This document shows positions 28,201 to 36,528 of a DNA stretch of 64,000 nt, piece by piece (the first letter of the stretch is position 1; each line of letters starts with the position of its first letter). Location of the stretch: NCBI GenBank assembly GCA_039817415.1, contig JBCBVV010000015.1, positions 62,001 through 126,000 on the forward strand. The letters are read 5' to 3'. Made by a program: the position numbers and the translations under genes. A model generated the notes under the pieces. The model made no database searches and was not told where the DNA came from. It was given only the letters and a program-made list of their open reading frames with translations. The stretch is from JALEFZ01 sp039817415 (GTDB lineage Bacteria; Bacteroidota; Bacteroidia; J057).

Positions 28201-30974
28201 TCAATTCCTTCATTGTAGGTACCAGGCATAACAGTAAAGGTAACGGCACCATTTACACCACACTCATTCAAGTCTGCAGCTGCAGCCGTGAAAGAAGCGT
28301 AATCACCCATAGCTCCGATGGTATAGTTACCAATCAAGCCAGAACAAACACTCACTTCGAGGGTATCATTAGAAGTATCCTCGTCCATGACACCGTTTGG
28401 CATGGAAGTCCAGGCACGAATAGTTGAAGTACCAGCTGGGAAGTTGAACATACCTACAGATACGTTGGTGTTCACACCACCAGGTGTTACGGGCACTTTG
28501 TATTCAAATTGTGGCAATGGTGTACCATTTACAGAAACGTCAATCAAGACAGAGTCAAGTGTCAACAAACCAAAGTTTTCAATACTCAGCTCTACATTCT
28601 GCATACCTGGAGTCAATGGGGATACCGGAGCATCAACAGACCTAACAGATGCATCATTTTGCTGCAATTCGTACTCGTCAGCACCTACATCAACACCAGT
28701 AGATGGAGGAAGAGGTCTCACATCACCATCAATGTCTACCAATACGTCAACAGAAGGATCGCCCGCGTCAAATGCTAGGAATCCAACAACGTGTAGATCC
28801 GTGGCTGGGTCAACAAATCCAGGGTCTCCTTCCTGTGAGTTGTCATTGATCAATGGAGAAGCGAGTACCCAGCTAAGAAGGTCTGTGTAGGCAGTGGTAC
28901 CTTCCTCTGCCAGGTTGGTTCCATCTGAGTTATAGATGTTAGAAGAAACAACAGCTCCTGTAGTTGTACTTACTGCGTCCGTAAAGTCAACCGCAAGTCC
29001 GGTGGGGCTGGTGAAAATGTTATTTCTAATATCACAGTTTGGATAATCATTAATGATCATACCAGGTGTTCCTACCACAGTGTTGTGGAAGATGTTCAAT
29101 TCCTCTACATCGTCAAAGTCAAATGCGTCATCAACAGGAGCAATAACCATGTTGTTAATTAACTCAGACTGGATGGTAACAACAGTTGCATCATTAACAT
29201 CATCCAGCTCAATACCACGGTCTGGAGAGATAATGAAGTTGCCGTTGATACGGATGTTCTGAACATCTGTTATATCCATACCATCGAAGAAGGTAGTAGC
29301 GCTGTTAGCTGTAATGGTATTTCCAGAAATCGTCATTGAGTCAGCGTACTGAGCCCAAATACCGTCTCCGTCTAAGCCACTGAAATTACAATTGGTAATG
29401 CTATATCCTACTCCAAAGTCAGTGAAGTCTCCATACAAGGTGACACCACGGTCTCCTCCTGTAAAATCACAATTGTTTACCGTAAGGTAATTGGCATTGA
29501 AACCAGCACTTCCAAAGCCTGGCTCGTCAGACAATTGAATACCTGTTACATCAAAGGTTCCCGTTTGCGGGTTCATTTGGAAGTGAACAGCTTCGAAGGT
29601 ATTGTGGTCAGCGTCATCAGATAGGCGTGCACACCATGCATCTGTTGTACCATCATTTCTTAGGGTAATGTTTTGGAAGGTAATCCAATCAGCCCCATCT
29701 AGCCAAACAACAGCAGAGTCGTTTGCATTGGTGTAGGAGATGGTCGTAGTTGCAGAATCCAGTCCATCGAAGGTTACAGTATTGGTTGAACTAGATCCAG
29801 GGAAGGGGGAGATATAAATTCCCTCATTGTAGGTTCCGGCGGCAACTGTGAAGGTAACGGGACCATTCACACCACAATCAACCAAATCAGAAACAGCTGC
29901 ACCGAAGTCAGCATAATCTGGAGTAGCACCTCCGATAGTGTAGGCTCCATTAAGTCCTGTACAAAGGCTAACTTCCAAGGTGTCATTCGTTGGATCTCCA
30001 TCCGCTACACCATTTGGATTGCTGGTGTATACCTTGATTACTGTGGTACCAGCTGGAAAGTTTAGCATACCTAGGTTTACAGAGGCAGTAGCATTAGGGG
30101 CTAAAGGAGTTGCGTAAGGAATGGTTCCTTGAACTGTACCGTTAACTTCCCAAGTAATGTCTACAGATGCCAAGGTGTTCAAACCGAAGTTTTTCAGGGT
30201 CATGTCTACTGAATTCATCCCTGCAGTAACCGGATTGGTGGGATTATCAAGAGACTCAACACCTGCGTTGTCGTTTACTAGCAGTTCGGGAGTGAATGTC
30301 CAGTAATCGTTGTCAGGAATACCAGAGCCGTTTCCGCTTGGAGAAAGGTTGTTGGTACCGTCCTGTACAGAAGTTGTTCCATCAAGCTGAACACCAACTA
30401 CACCCCCATAAGATGGGTTTGGCGTGTTGGAGTACATGTCAACAAGATAGATTTTGTTAGAGGTCTCTTCTAATACAACAGACTGATAGACGAAGCTGAT
30501 CTGGTTGATTTCAAAAGAGTGCCATCTAACCCAAAATTGTCTGTTGGGAGCTGTACCAAATGTCTTCACATACACTTGGTCATTTGTACCAGTAGGTGGA
30601 GAGGCTGCAAATGAAGACCACAGCATACAAATGGTGCTGTCTGGCAACAATGCAGAGGGTAAGTTTTCACTTGTGTTAGGTAAGGTAGTGGTGGTCGTGC
30701 TAAAAGTAACAAGACCATTTGCACTGGCTTTCAGTGAGTCGACAGGATTTCCATAAAATTCAAATGGAAATGGAATCTCTACTGCTGAACCCCACTGGTT
30801 GGCAGCAAGGCTTGGTCCAAGAATGGAAGTCCAAGCTGTTGTGCTAAAATCGGAGTCTGTATTCAAAGCTCCAGGGTTTCCCCCTTCAGCTGTGAATGAA
30901 ACGGAATACGTGAACTGAGCGTACGAGACACTCAGCATTAACATACCCGTAAGAAGGGTAATCAAATGCTTCAT
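25296..30974 (-). CDS. Giant secreted beta-helix/CARDB/PKD protein with T9SS sorting tail
   Basis: This 1892-residue protein has a signal peptide (MKHLITLLTGMLMLSVSYAQ). Reading along: an N-terminal beta-sandwich (about 20-230), a CARDB-like adhesion domain (235-340), a right-handed beta-helix of Asn-rich turns (345-760), a second CARDB (775-880), a second beta-helix (885-1310), a third CARDB-like domain, an Ig-like domain (CKGDSVSLVSDNPFSAVVWYD), two PKD repeats (YDFGDGNLT, YDYGDGTIS) and a T9SS type A tail (VSVYPNPNKGSFFLD). The two CARDB-helix blocks are about 70-75 percent identical by eye (shared TVTFDG-DSATT-ISYTN, SAVV-L-GADWITFQNIT), so one arose by duplication. Acidic composition suits a calcium-rich surface adhesin or filament. 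The function (adhesion or polysaccharide binding) is inferred. Confidence 0.9.
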   Translation of the reverse strand: MKHLITLLTGMLMLSVSYAQFTYSVSFTAEGGNPGALNTDSDFSTTAWTSILGPSLAANQWGSAVEIPFPFEFYGNPVDSLKASANGLVTFSTTTTTLPNTSENLPSALLPDSTICMLWSSFAASPPTGTNDQVYVKTFGTAPNRQFWVRWHSFEINQISFVYQSVVLEETSNKIYLVDMYSNTPNPSYGGVVGVQLDGTTSVQDGTNNLSPSGNGSGIPDNDYWTFTPELLVNDNAGVESLDNPTNPVTAGMNSVDMTLKNFGLNTLASVDITWEVNGTVQGTIPYATPLAPNATASVNLGMLNFPAGTTVIKVYTSNPNGVADGDPTNDTLEVSLCTGLNGAYTIGGATPDYADFGAAVSDLVDCGVNGPVTFTVAAGTYNEGIYISPFPGSSSTNTVTFDGLDSATTTISYTNANDSAVVWLDGADWITFQNITLRNDGTTDAWCARLSDDADHNTFEAVHFQMNPQTGTFDVTGIQLSDEPGFGSAGFNANYLTVNNCDFTGGDRGVTLYGDFTDFGVGYSITNCNFSGLDGDGIWAQYADSMTISGNTITANSATTFFDGMDITDVQNIRINGNFIISPDRGIELDDVNDATVVTIQSELINNMVIAPVDDAFDFDDVEELNIFHNTVVGTPGMIINDYPNCDIRNNIFTSPTGLAVDFTDAVSTTTGAVVSSNIYNSDGTNLAEEGTTAYTDLLSWVLASPLINDNSQEGDPGFVDPATDLHVVGFLAFDAGDPSVDVLVDIDGDVRPLPPSTGVDVGADEYELQQNDASVRSVDAPVSPLTPGMQNVELSIENFGLLTLDSVLIDVSVNGTPLPQFEYKVPVTPGGVNTNVSVGMFNFPAGTSTIRAWTSMPNGVMDEDTSNDTLEVSVCSGLIGNYTIGAMGDYASFTAAAADLNECGVNGAVTFTVMPGTYNEGIELTEIQGVSALNTVTFDGVDSATTKISYTNGADSAVVFLNGADWITFQNITIENNGTTDAWGARLTDNADHNTFESVHFKMIDQGGIFDVTAIFLSDEPSFTSDGANANYLTVNNCLISGGDIGIDLRGEFGNFAVGNTITNNTIVNVDADGINTTWQDSMVISGNTITSRASATFVYGIDCFDSQNVTITGNNVTQFYFGIDMDDTNDATEATAFSEISNNMFIASNRAARFDDFEEASLFHNTFSGTLAILINDHPRNDVRNNIFYSTADVAVDLTDLLSGTDSITWDYNLYFSATADLIEDGVNFYPDVASWVAANANANNNSVQGDPIFVDPATDGHLLGLAANDVGDNTVGITTDIDGDTRPLAPSTTVDIGADEYAPRNNDAKMLEVYTDVEICGDSMVSVFAVFFNQGILDIDSVDITVEVSGAANALLTATYLDTLGFTGTDTMMIGTFNAFEGGRSDLTAYLDLQDDEATANDTARNFINPIPSIPPAGDSATVCKGDSVSLVSDNPFSAVVWYDSLTGGNVLAEGDTFTTPIINGDVTYYVGFADPVTDSLHTTFLDNNGCGAGNMVDLTAKKPLLITGFSINSATGAGSTDDLTVWYIPNGTWQGNESNQSAWTLLGSTTYTSAGGPTSNISVGASLFIPEGATFAVYVQYNARYTNGDGTNQFYENDDLALSAGVGLCNPFSGVNNPRVGNLSFFYSSVNCNETRTAVPVTSAQEATSAFTFSVTELDVTLTDASLDADSVLYDFGDGNLTSNTAFQFAAPGDYEVCQIAYAECGNDTSCQTLSVTCTAATAGFGITVDSSTFVTMNPAVGGNYIDSVVYDYGDGTISTSPNHFYETGGVYTVCQTVYSPCGNDTSCVETPFMVRTGIEDILGVSRVSVYPNPNKGSFFLDVELDQLKDMNIEITDIRGKVVYRQAYGQTIGTIRQAIELKNSGSGMYFLKVRFDGQSITRKVRIE

Positions 30975-31003
30975 AGATCTACAATTATTGATGGTTACGT
31001 CCC

Positions 31004-31035
31004 CAAAAATTACTTTACGATCTATGAATTTCCAA
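31004..31035 (-). promoter_or_regulatory. Candidate Bacteroidota promoter for the 1892-residue protein
   Basis: On the minus strand TTG (31035-31033) is followed after 20 bases by TAATTTTTG (31012-31004), close to the Bacteroidota TTG / TAnnTTTG pattern with one extra T. The ATG is about 30 bases downstream. Called by eye. Confidence 0.4.
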
Positions 31036-31116
31036 AGAATTCGAGAATTATCTTGATTTCTTATTCCTCACCATTAGATTTCTGCAGGATTTGAAATAAG
31101 TAATATCCAAATCCAA

Positions 31117-31155
31117 AAAATCCCACCTCCAAATGAATATTGAAAGTGGGATTTT
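31117..31155 (-). terminator. Rho-independent terminator of the DUF350 gene
   Basis: Ten perfect pairs (31155-31146 with 31126-31117) and a 19-base loop are followed on the minus strand by a T-rich tract. It lies 20 bases after the stop at 31176 and insulates the next gene. Confidence 0.8.
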
Positions 31156-31175
31156 GATAAATCTTGGATTACAAT

Positions 31176-32024
31176 TTATAAGACGAAAAACAGGGTGAGA
31201 GAAAAGCAAACTGCTACAATCATTTCTAACAATCCCGCTCCTATATTTTGATCTTCTGATATCTCTGTGGCCAGGTTGGAATTTCTCAATACCAATTTGT
31301 CAAATATGAATCTGACCACAACCAAATAAATAAAGATAATTAGGATATCCATCCCCAAGGCCGTCAAGTCTTCTATCCATCCCGTAAAATCACCAGAAAC
31401 AGCTTTCATGATAATAATACCTATAGAAATCAGACCACCTGAAAAGCCTAGACCCGCAGCGATATTATCCTTTTCAATTTCAGCATGTACATCATAAGGG
31501 CTTGTCCTCACATAAAGGAGCCCAAATAAAACCAGACAAATCTGTCCAATTGCATAGAAGGCCAAAGCAGTCAAGGGGCCTCCTCCTTCTCCAGAAATAG
31601 AACCTCCAATCACCAAACCCGAAGCCAAGTACATCGCACCTTCTACAACCCCCGTTCCTGGATTTTGATCCTTGATGATTTCTTTATCGACAGAGAACTT
31701 GTAGAGAATGAGTTTGTCATTAATGATCTTAGAAAGGTTGAGCAAGAGAATACCTGCCAAGCTATACCCAACGACATTTAGGAAATCATTTAGCGGGTCA
31801 GAACCTGATCCACCGTTTGAGCCAATAAAGATGGCTGTAACGCCCATGAAGTAGCCAGCAACACTGACAGAAACAGCATTGTTGTCATACTCTGTGAGCT
31901 GCTCGTCTAATTTGTAGCTTGAGAATACGCTTTTCAGCCATTTGGCCACAAAAAAGATCAAAAGGTAAAGGACAAGCGCGCCTAAATCGTACAATAGGCC
32001 TTCGTATTGTGTGAGGAATTCCAT
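31176..32024 (-). CDS. DUF350 domain membrane protein with internal duplication
   Basis: This 282-residue protein contains eight or so hydrophobic segments. Four times a D-x-N motif precedes a small-residue helix: YDNNAVSVSVAG, KDQNPGTGVVEGA, EKDNIAAGLGFSG and EDQNIGAGLLEM. That is the DUF350 pattern in two tandem domains, each of two helical hairpins. DUF350 proteins are of unknown function; some sit beside genes for polyamine or glutathionylspermidine synthase-like enzymes, which are absent here. It is probably an inner-membrane protein. The gene is monocistronic, with its own terminator. Start is ATG at 32024. Confidence 0.85.
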   Translation of the reverse strand: MEFLTQYEGLLYDLGALVLYLLIFFVAKWLKSVFSSYKLDEQLTEYDNNAVSVSVAGYFMGVTAIFIGSNGGSGSDPLNDFLNVVGYSLAGILLLNLSKIINDKLILYKFSVDKEIIKDQNPGTGVVEGAMYLASGLVIGGSISGEGGGPLTALAFYAIGQICLVLFGLLYVRTSPYDVHAEIEKDNIAAGLGFSGGLISIGIIIMKAVSGDFTGWIEDLTALGMDILIIFIYLVVVRFIFDKLVLRNSNLATEISEDQNIGAGLLEMIVAVCFSLTLFFVL

Positions 32025-32197
32025 TGGTTTTTATGCTTTTCAAATTGAATTAAGCATGATATTTCGGAAATAAAAAATAAGTATTATGCTTCATATGGAT
32101 TATTTTGTCCTCTTTCATATAAATGATTCATGATTTCTCATATTTATCCAAAACTCTTAACTTCCATCCCTGATTTTCAACTATACCGGTTAGTGGA

Positions 32198-33529
32198 TTG
32201 AATAACAAAAGGATTATATACTGGCTCCCTGTCATTGTCCTTTTCTTCCTTGTCTTTATTTATCAGATACAGGTAGAAAGATGGTATTTGGTTGATTCCT
32301 ATGAATATATATATGGTGCACAATCTTTTACTGAGGATGGCAGTTGGTATAGCAAGGATAAAGCCGAAGCCTACGATCCTGCCCATCATACCCGCCGAAC
32401 CCCACTATATCCTATTCTACTAGTGATGAGTAACTGGTTCACGGATGCTCCCTGGTTTGTTGCTTTGTGGCAAATAGGCTTGAGTTTGCTCAATATCTTC
32501 ATACTAACCAAGATCTTGAATCTGCTTCGCTTGCCGAGAATAGTCAGGCCCATATTGATTCCATTTTTACTCTTAATGCCCGCCTTATATATATATGCAA
32601 ATCTGGTCATGACAGAAGTTATATTCCAGACCCTGCTTATGGGCATGGTTTATTTTATGTTAATGGCCCTGAAATTTAAGGAACAGCAAGGTGTCATCTT
32701 GGTGATGGCCCTGTTGATATTATCCTTTCTGACCAAGCCGGTCATGTATCTATTTGTCCTTCCTTTTCTTCTTATCAGTACATTCTTAGCCTGGAAATGG
32801 AAAAGATGGTTATTGATTCTTATAGGAGTTGCTCCCTTGTTTGTCGTATCGGCCTATCAATTCCATAACCTTGAAAAGACAGGTTATTTTCACTTCTCTA
32901 GCGTCCAAAACCTCAATCTTTTACAACTCACTACCTATAACCTGTTGATCAATAGAGTAGGTGAGGAAGAAGCCATTAGCATTACAGATGACATTTATGA
33001 GAAGGCCAGAGCAAATGAGAGTTTTGCAGAGGGTTTCAAGTACATGCAATCTGCCTGCCTCTCCATTATGTGGGAACACAAATGGTATTATATAGGATAT
33101 CATTTGAAGGGTATGGTGAATTTCTTCCTCGATCCTGGAAGATTTGATCTTTACCATTTGCTAGGTAAACAGACGGTAGGAGATAGTGCAGGACTTTCAA
33201 GGGCATTCGGAGAGGGAGGGTATGCAGGTTTATTCAGGTACCTGAGCCAACAACCCATCGGTCTGTTGCTGTTTTTGGGCCTCGTATTTTTGGCCAATGT
33301 GATCAAATTGGTTGGCTTTGTGGGATTCCTTCTTATGAAAAAGATTCCAATTGAAGTAAGGCTAACCTTTTTTACCTTAATCGGCTATCTAGCCTTTGTT
33401 ACAGGACCCTATGGGGCATCTCGCTTTGCGATGCCTGTGAGTTTGTTGGTGCTTGGTGCAGCTGCGATTTTCTATGGTACCATTTGGTCAGAAAGAGCGC
33501 CTTCAAGACCCCTATTAGCCCCAAAGTAA
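32198..33529 (+). CDS. Membrane glycosyltransferase-like protein (GT-C fold)
   Basis: This 443-residue polytopic membrane protein has about ten hydrophobic segments. The first loop after the N-terminal helix has the Asp-containing pattern expected of GT-C transferases (YLVDSYEYIYGAQSF), followed by HTRRTPLYPILL, a typical ArnT/PMT-like region. Such enzymes transfer sugars from polyprenyl-phosphate carriers to lipids or proteins on the outer face of the cytoplasmic membrane. No closer family can be named. There is no ATG near the N-terminus; the only fitting start is TTG at 32198, giving NNKRIIYWLPVIVLFF. It overlaps the convergent oxidoreductase gene by 15 bases. Confidence 0.7.
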   Translation: MNNKRIIYWLPVIVLFFLVFIYQIQVERWYLVDSYEYIYGAQSFTEDGSWYSKDKAEAYDPAHHTRRTPLYPILLVMSNWFTDAPWFVALWQIGLSLLNIFILTKILNLLRLPRIVRPILIPFLLLMPALYIYANLVMTEVIFQTLLMGMVYFMLMALKFKEQQGVILVMALLILSFLTKPVMYLFVLPFLLISTFLAWKWKRWLLILIGVAPLFVVSAYQFHNLEKTGYFHFSSVQNLNLLQLTTYNLLINRVGEEEAISITDDIYEKARANESFAEGFKYMQSACLSIMWEHKWYYIGYHLKGMVNFFLDPGRFDLYHLLGKQTVGDSAGLSRAFGEGGYAGLFRYLSQQPIGLLLFLGLVFLANVIKLVGFVGFLLMKKIPIEVRLTFFTLIGYLAFVTGPYGASRFAMPVSLLVLGAAAIFYGTIWSERAPSRPLLAPK

Positions 33530-34744
33530 ATTCCAATAAAATGAAGGTTTAGCCAATTCTTTTCTAATGTCAAGGTCATCAAACATCATAGACATCATCG
33601 ATTGTAAAGAAGGATTGGTGCTAGCTTTGCGAACAGCAAAATTCATCAAACGAGGATATCTAACCAGCTTTTGCATTTGGTAGCTGATCTGTAATTCCCT
33701 TCCAATTTTCTTCTTCATGTAAGTTTCATATCCTTTCAAACCTTCCATGCTAAGGTCTCCCGTTTGAAAAGATCTCATGGCTTGTTCTGCCGCTCCTTTT
33801 CCACTCAACATCGCATTTCCGATTCCTTCTCCTGAAAATGGATCAATGAAGCCTGCAGCGTCCCCAGTCAACATAAATCCATCTCCCCTTATTTGACGCC
33901 ATGTAGAGCCTAAGGGCAATCCAAAACCTCTGATAGGTTCGACTGGTTCTGCCTCTTTAAATCTCTTTGCAATGGCAGGATGATGTTGGATTACCTCCTC
34001 GTACATCTTTTTGATATTGAGCCTTTTCTTGCTCACAATATCAGATCGGAGACCTAAACCTGTATTGGCAAGGCCACCGGGAAGCGGGAATAGCCAGAAA
34101 TAACCGGGAAGCAAAGGGTCCAGAAAATGAAGTTCAACAAAGTTTTCCTCTGCAAAGCCTGTTACCCCTTTGTAATACCGACGGAGACCCGCGGCATGAT
34201 ACTTTTTGGGATGTTTTTGAGGGGTCAAATGCCGTTTGACGATGGAATGTGCCCCATCAGCTCCAATGAGCAACCGACTTTGAAAGCTTTGCTCCCCAGC
34301 TTCCAATACAAAGCCTTCTTTTGTGCGTTCGATCTTTTTGATTTCGCAGCCTTCAAAAATCTCTGTAGGTGTTTTTTGTTTCACCTGTTCCAGCAGAAAA
34401 TGGTCGAATTCCTTTCGGGTTGCAATATAGCCTGGTGCCTTTCCATCTGGCAGGGAATTGAATTTTTTGAAAGGCACATCCAGCTTATCACCTTTTGGAG
34501 AATAAAAGCGAATGCCCCAGGAGGGATTTTTTTCTGGGAATTGGTGGAGGGCCTCCATGGCTTCCAGGTCAGTATATTTGAGGGCTGATACCACCTTGCC
34601 GCTTAAGGCATCCCCGCAGATTTTATCTCTGGGAAAAACTGCCTTATCAATTAAACCTACCTTGAGACCAGAGGTGCCAAGCTTGAGCGCAGCTGTGGTT
34701 CCCGCAGGGCCTGCACCGATTATGAGGATGTCGAATGGGTTCAT
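33515..34744 (-). CDS. Geranylgeranyl reductase-family FAD oxidoreductase
   Basis: This 409-residue flavoprotein has an N-terminal Rossmann fold GAGPAGTTAALKLG (residues 10-23), then DKAVFPRDKICGDALSGK with the PRxK-CG pattern of the geranylgeranyl reductase/CrtI-like group. A second FAD contact is in LTGDAAGFIDPFSGEGIG (residues about 290-306). Members reduce isoprenoid double bonds or act as related flavin reductases in lipid or quinone synthesis; the exact substrate is unknown. No signal peptide is present, so it is cytosolic or peripheral to the membrane. It overlaps the membrane GT-C-like gene by 15 bases at its 3' end. Confidence 0.88.
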   Translation of the reverse strand: MNPFDILIIGAGPAGTTAALKLGTSGLKVGLIDKAVFPRDKICGDALSGKVVSALKYTDLEAMEALHQFPEKNPSWGIRFYSPKGDKLDVPFKKFNSLPDGKAPGYIATRKEFDHFLLEQVKQKTPTEIFEGCEIKKIERTKEGFVLEAGEQSFQSRLLIGADGAHSIVKRHLTPQKHPKKYHAAGLRRYYKGVTGFAEENFVELHFLDPLLPGYFWLFPLPGGLANTGLGLRSDIVSKKRLNIKKMYEEVIQHHPAIAKRFKEAEPVEPIRGFGLPLGSTWRQIRGDGFMLTGDAAGFIDPFSGEGIGNAMLSGKGAAEQAMRSFQTGDLSMEGLKGYETYMKKKIGRELQISYQMQKLVRYPRLMNFAVRKASTNPSLQSMMSMMFDDLDIRKELAKPSFYWNLLWG

Positions 34745-34840
34745 CAGAAACGAAAATATACTTTTCTGAGAGAACCTAGCTAGGAAAAAGGAATTTTGTA
34801 GGCAGGAAGGCCAATTCGTTAAAGAAAAAAGGATCGAGGC

Positions 34841-36355
34841 TTATTCCTCGAAAATCCAAGCGTCTGTTTTGAAGCTTTGTTGGACAACCTCAAGGGCAGC
34901 CTCGGCTTCTTCCATGGAAGCATATCCTTTGTAACTCAATCGGTAGAAACCCGTTCCTGTAGGGATAATCTTAGCATAAATGGCTCCCTTTCTGCTAAAT
35001 TCTTTTCGCTTTTGTTCTGCCGTTTCCATGGAGCGAAAACTGCCCACAATGACGTGGTAAATCGAATAATTCTGAGAAACTTCTTCTTCTACAGGTTCAT
35101 CTGGAGTCCCTTCATATGAATATGTTTCTACTTGCTCTTCGATGAGGGGAATCGATTCTTCTGCAATTGCCATCTCCTCCTCATCTAATGTATATTCCTC
35201 TTCTTCCAGTGAATCTTCCCCATCCCTAGCAGAAGTAAAAGGATTATCAGAATATGTTTGCACAGGTGTGTCCTGATCATCTTGAAAGATTTTGATATCT
35301 CCCTCAAAGAAGCTTACCCAAATTTGTGAGGTTGTATGATCCAGGGCAATTCCTTCGGGCCTCCCATCTAGCGAAACACATTGTATAACAGATAATTCGT
35401 CCGTTCTGATTTTGCAAAGTGTCTGCCCCTTCCGATGAATAACATAAAGGAAATTTCCATCTTCACTCAATTGCATGGAATAAGGATCTCGACCCGTTTC
35501 AAGTTTATCAACCACCCTAAGGGTTTCCAGGTTGATCTTCCTGATGTTTCCTTCTTTGGGATAACAAGCGTACAAATATTTGTCAGATGGTCCTAACACA
35601 AGTTCTCTTGGAGTTCTCCCTGGAAAAATGAAAAACTTACTTTTTCCTCTGATTAGGTCAACTTCCATGATCCTATGATCCCCCATAAGAGAGACATATC
35701 CTTTCAGACCATTGCTATGAATAGCTAGACCTCTGGGAAATTTACCAAGGTTTAGCCTAAATTTTTCTTCTTCAATTTCCGTATCGATCACTGATACATC
35801 CTCACTACACCAGTTAGCCACCATGAGGTATTTACCGTCTTGGCTCAGACAGAGGTTAGTGGGATAACTACCCACCTCGATAGCGGACTCGATTAAGTAG
35901 GTTTTTGTAGAAATTTTGAAGACAAAGCCGGGATCATAGTTGCCTCCTGATACGCATCCAGGAGAACCAGGATTATGGAATCCATCTCCTGAAATAGCAG
36001 GGCTGCACACCCAAATGTAGTTTCCATCTGGTGTAATGGCTGTTTCTAACGGATTGCCTTGGTATTTTCCCTCGTATTCTGTGTAGTAAAAGTCAGATAA
36101 GTAAACCTCGGAATGTATGGAATGGCTCCAATCATAATTCCTATCATATACATCTATGGCCTTGTTGCTGATGCCATATTGAACGTAAAATTCTCCTGAT
36201 TGTGAAGATTCAATAGAATAGATGGGCAAGGCTCCATTGATGGTATGTAGGACTCTTAGATCATTTCTTAGCACAATAAGAGAGCTATCCTGAGCTGGTA
36301 ATATAGAGCTCAGGAAAATAAGTGTCCCTAATAAAAAGCAGACCCTCACATTCAT
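34841..36355 (-). CDS. Secreted YVTN-type beta-propeller fused to a C-terminal SPOR domain
   Basis: This 504-residue protein has a signal peptide (MNVRVCFLLGTLIFLSSILPAQ). Residues about 25-365 form a YVTN/lactonase-type propeller, with blades such as TNLCLSQDGKYLMVANW, RGLAIHSNGLKGYVSLMG, RELVLGPSDKYLYACYP and YSMQLSEDGNFLYVIHR. An acidic linker (about 370-425, many Glu and Asp) follows. The last 75 residues are a SPOR domain (YHVIVGSFRSMETAEQKRKEF, then GFYRLSYKGYASMEEAEAAL). SPOR domains bind denuded septal glycan strands, so the protein may be drawn to division sites. This combination is unusual. It is transcribed just after the pseudo-thioredoxin/SPOR-like gene on the same strand, 173 bases apart. 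Confidence 0.85.
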   Translation of the reverse strand: MNVRVCFLLGTLIFLSSILPAQDSSLIVLRNDLRVLHTINGALPIYSIESSQSGEFYVQYGISNKAIDVYDRNYDWSHSIHSEVYLSDFYYTEYEGKYQGNPLETAITPDGNYIWVCSPAISGDGFHNPGSPGCVSGGNYDPGFVFKISTKTYLIESAIEVGSYPTNLCLSQDGKYLMVANWCSEDVSVIDTEIEEEKFRLNLGKFPRGLAIHSNGLKGYVSLMGDHRIMEVDLIRGKSKFFIFPGRTPRELVLGPSDKYLYACYPKEGNIRKINLETLRVVDKLETGRDPYSMQLSEDGNFLYVIHRKGQTLCKIRTDELSVIQCVSLDGRPEGIALDHTTSQIWVSFFEGDIKIFQDDQDTPVQTYSDNPFTSARDGEDSLEEEEYTLDEEEMAIAEESIPLIEEQVETYSYEGTPDEPVEEEVSQNYSIYHVIVGSFRSMETAEQKRKEFSRKGAIYAKIIPTGTGFYRLSYKGYASMEEAEAALEVVQQSFKTDAWIFEE

Positions 36356-36528
36356 TTGAATTAGGTGCGGTATTTTGATTCCAAATTATAAATTTTTTCC
36401 CAGTCAATAAACTTCCACGTGAAATATCAACCTAATGATGTATTAGGCATCATGGAGGCTGAAAATTGGGGGGGGATGTTTTGGCTGAGCGAAAAATTCT
36501 GATCCGTTAAATTTAATTAACGTATTTT

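Noticed and set aside
28387..28890. 167-codon plus-strand frame inside the giant secreted protein gene
   Set aside because: It is a mirror of the repetitive Thr/Ser/Val-rich coding sequence on the minus strand.
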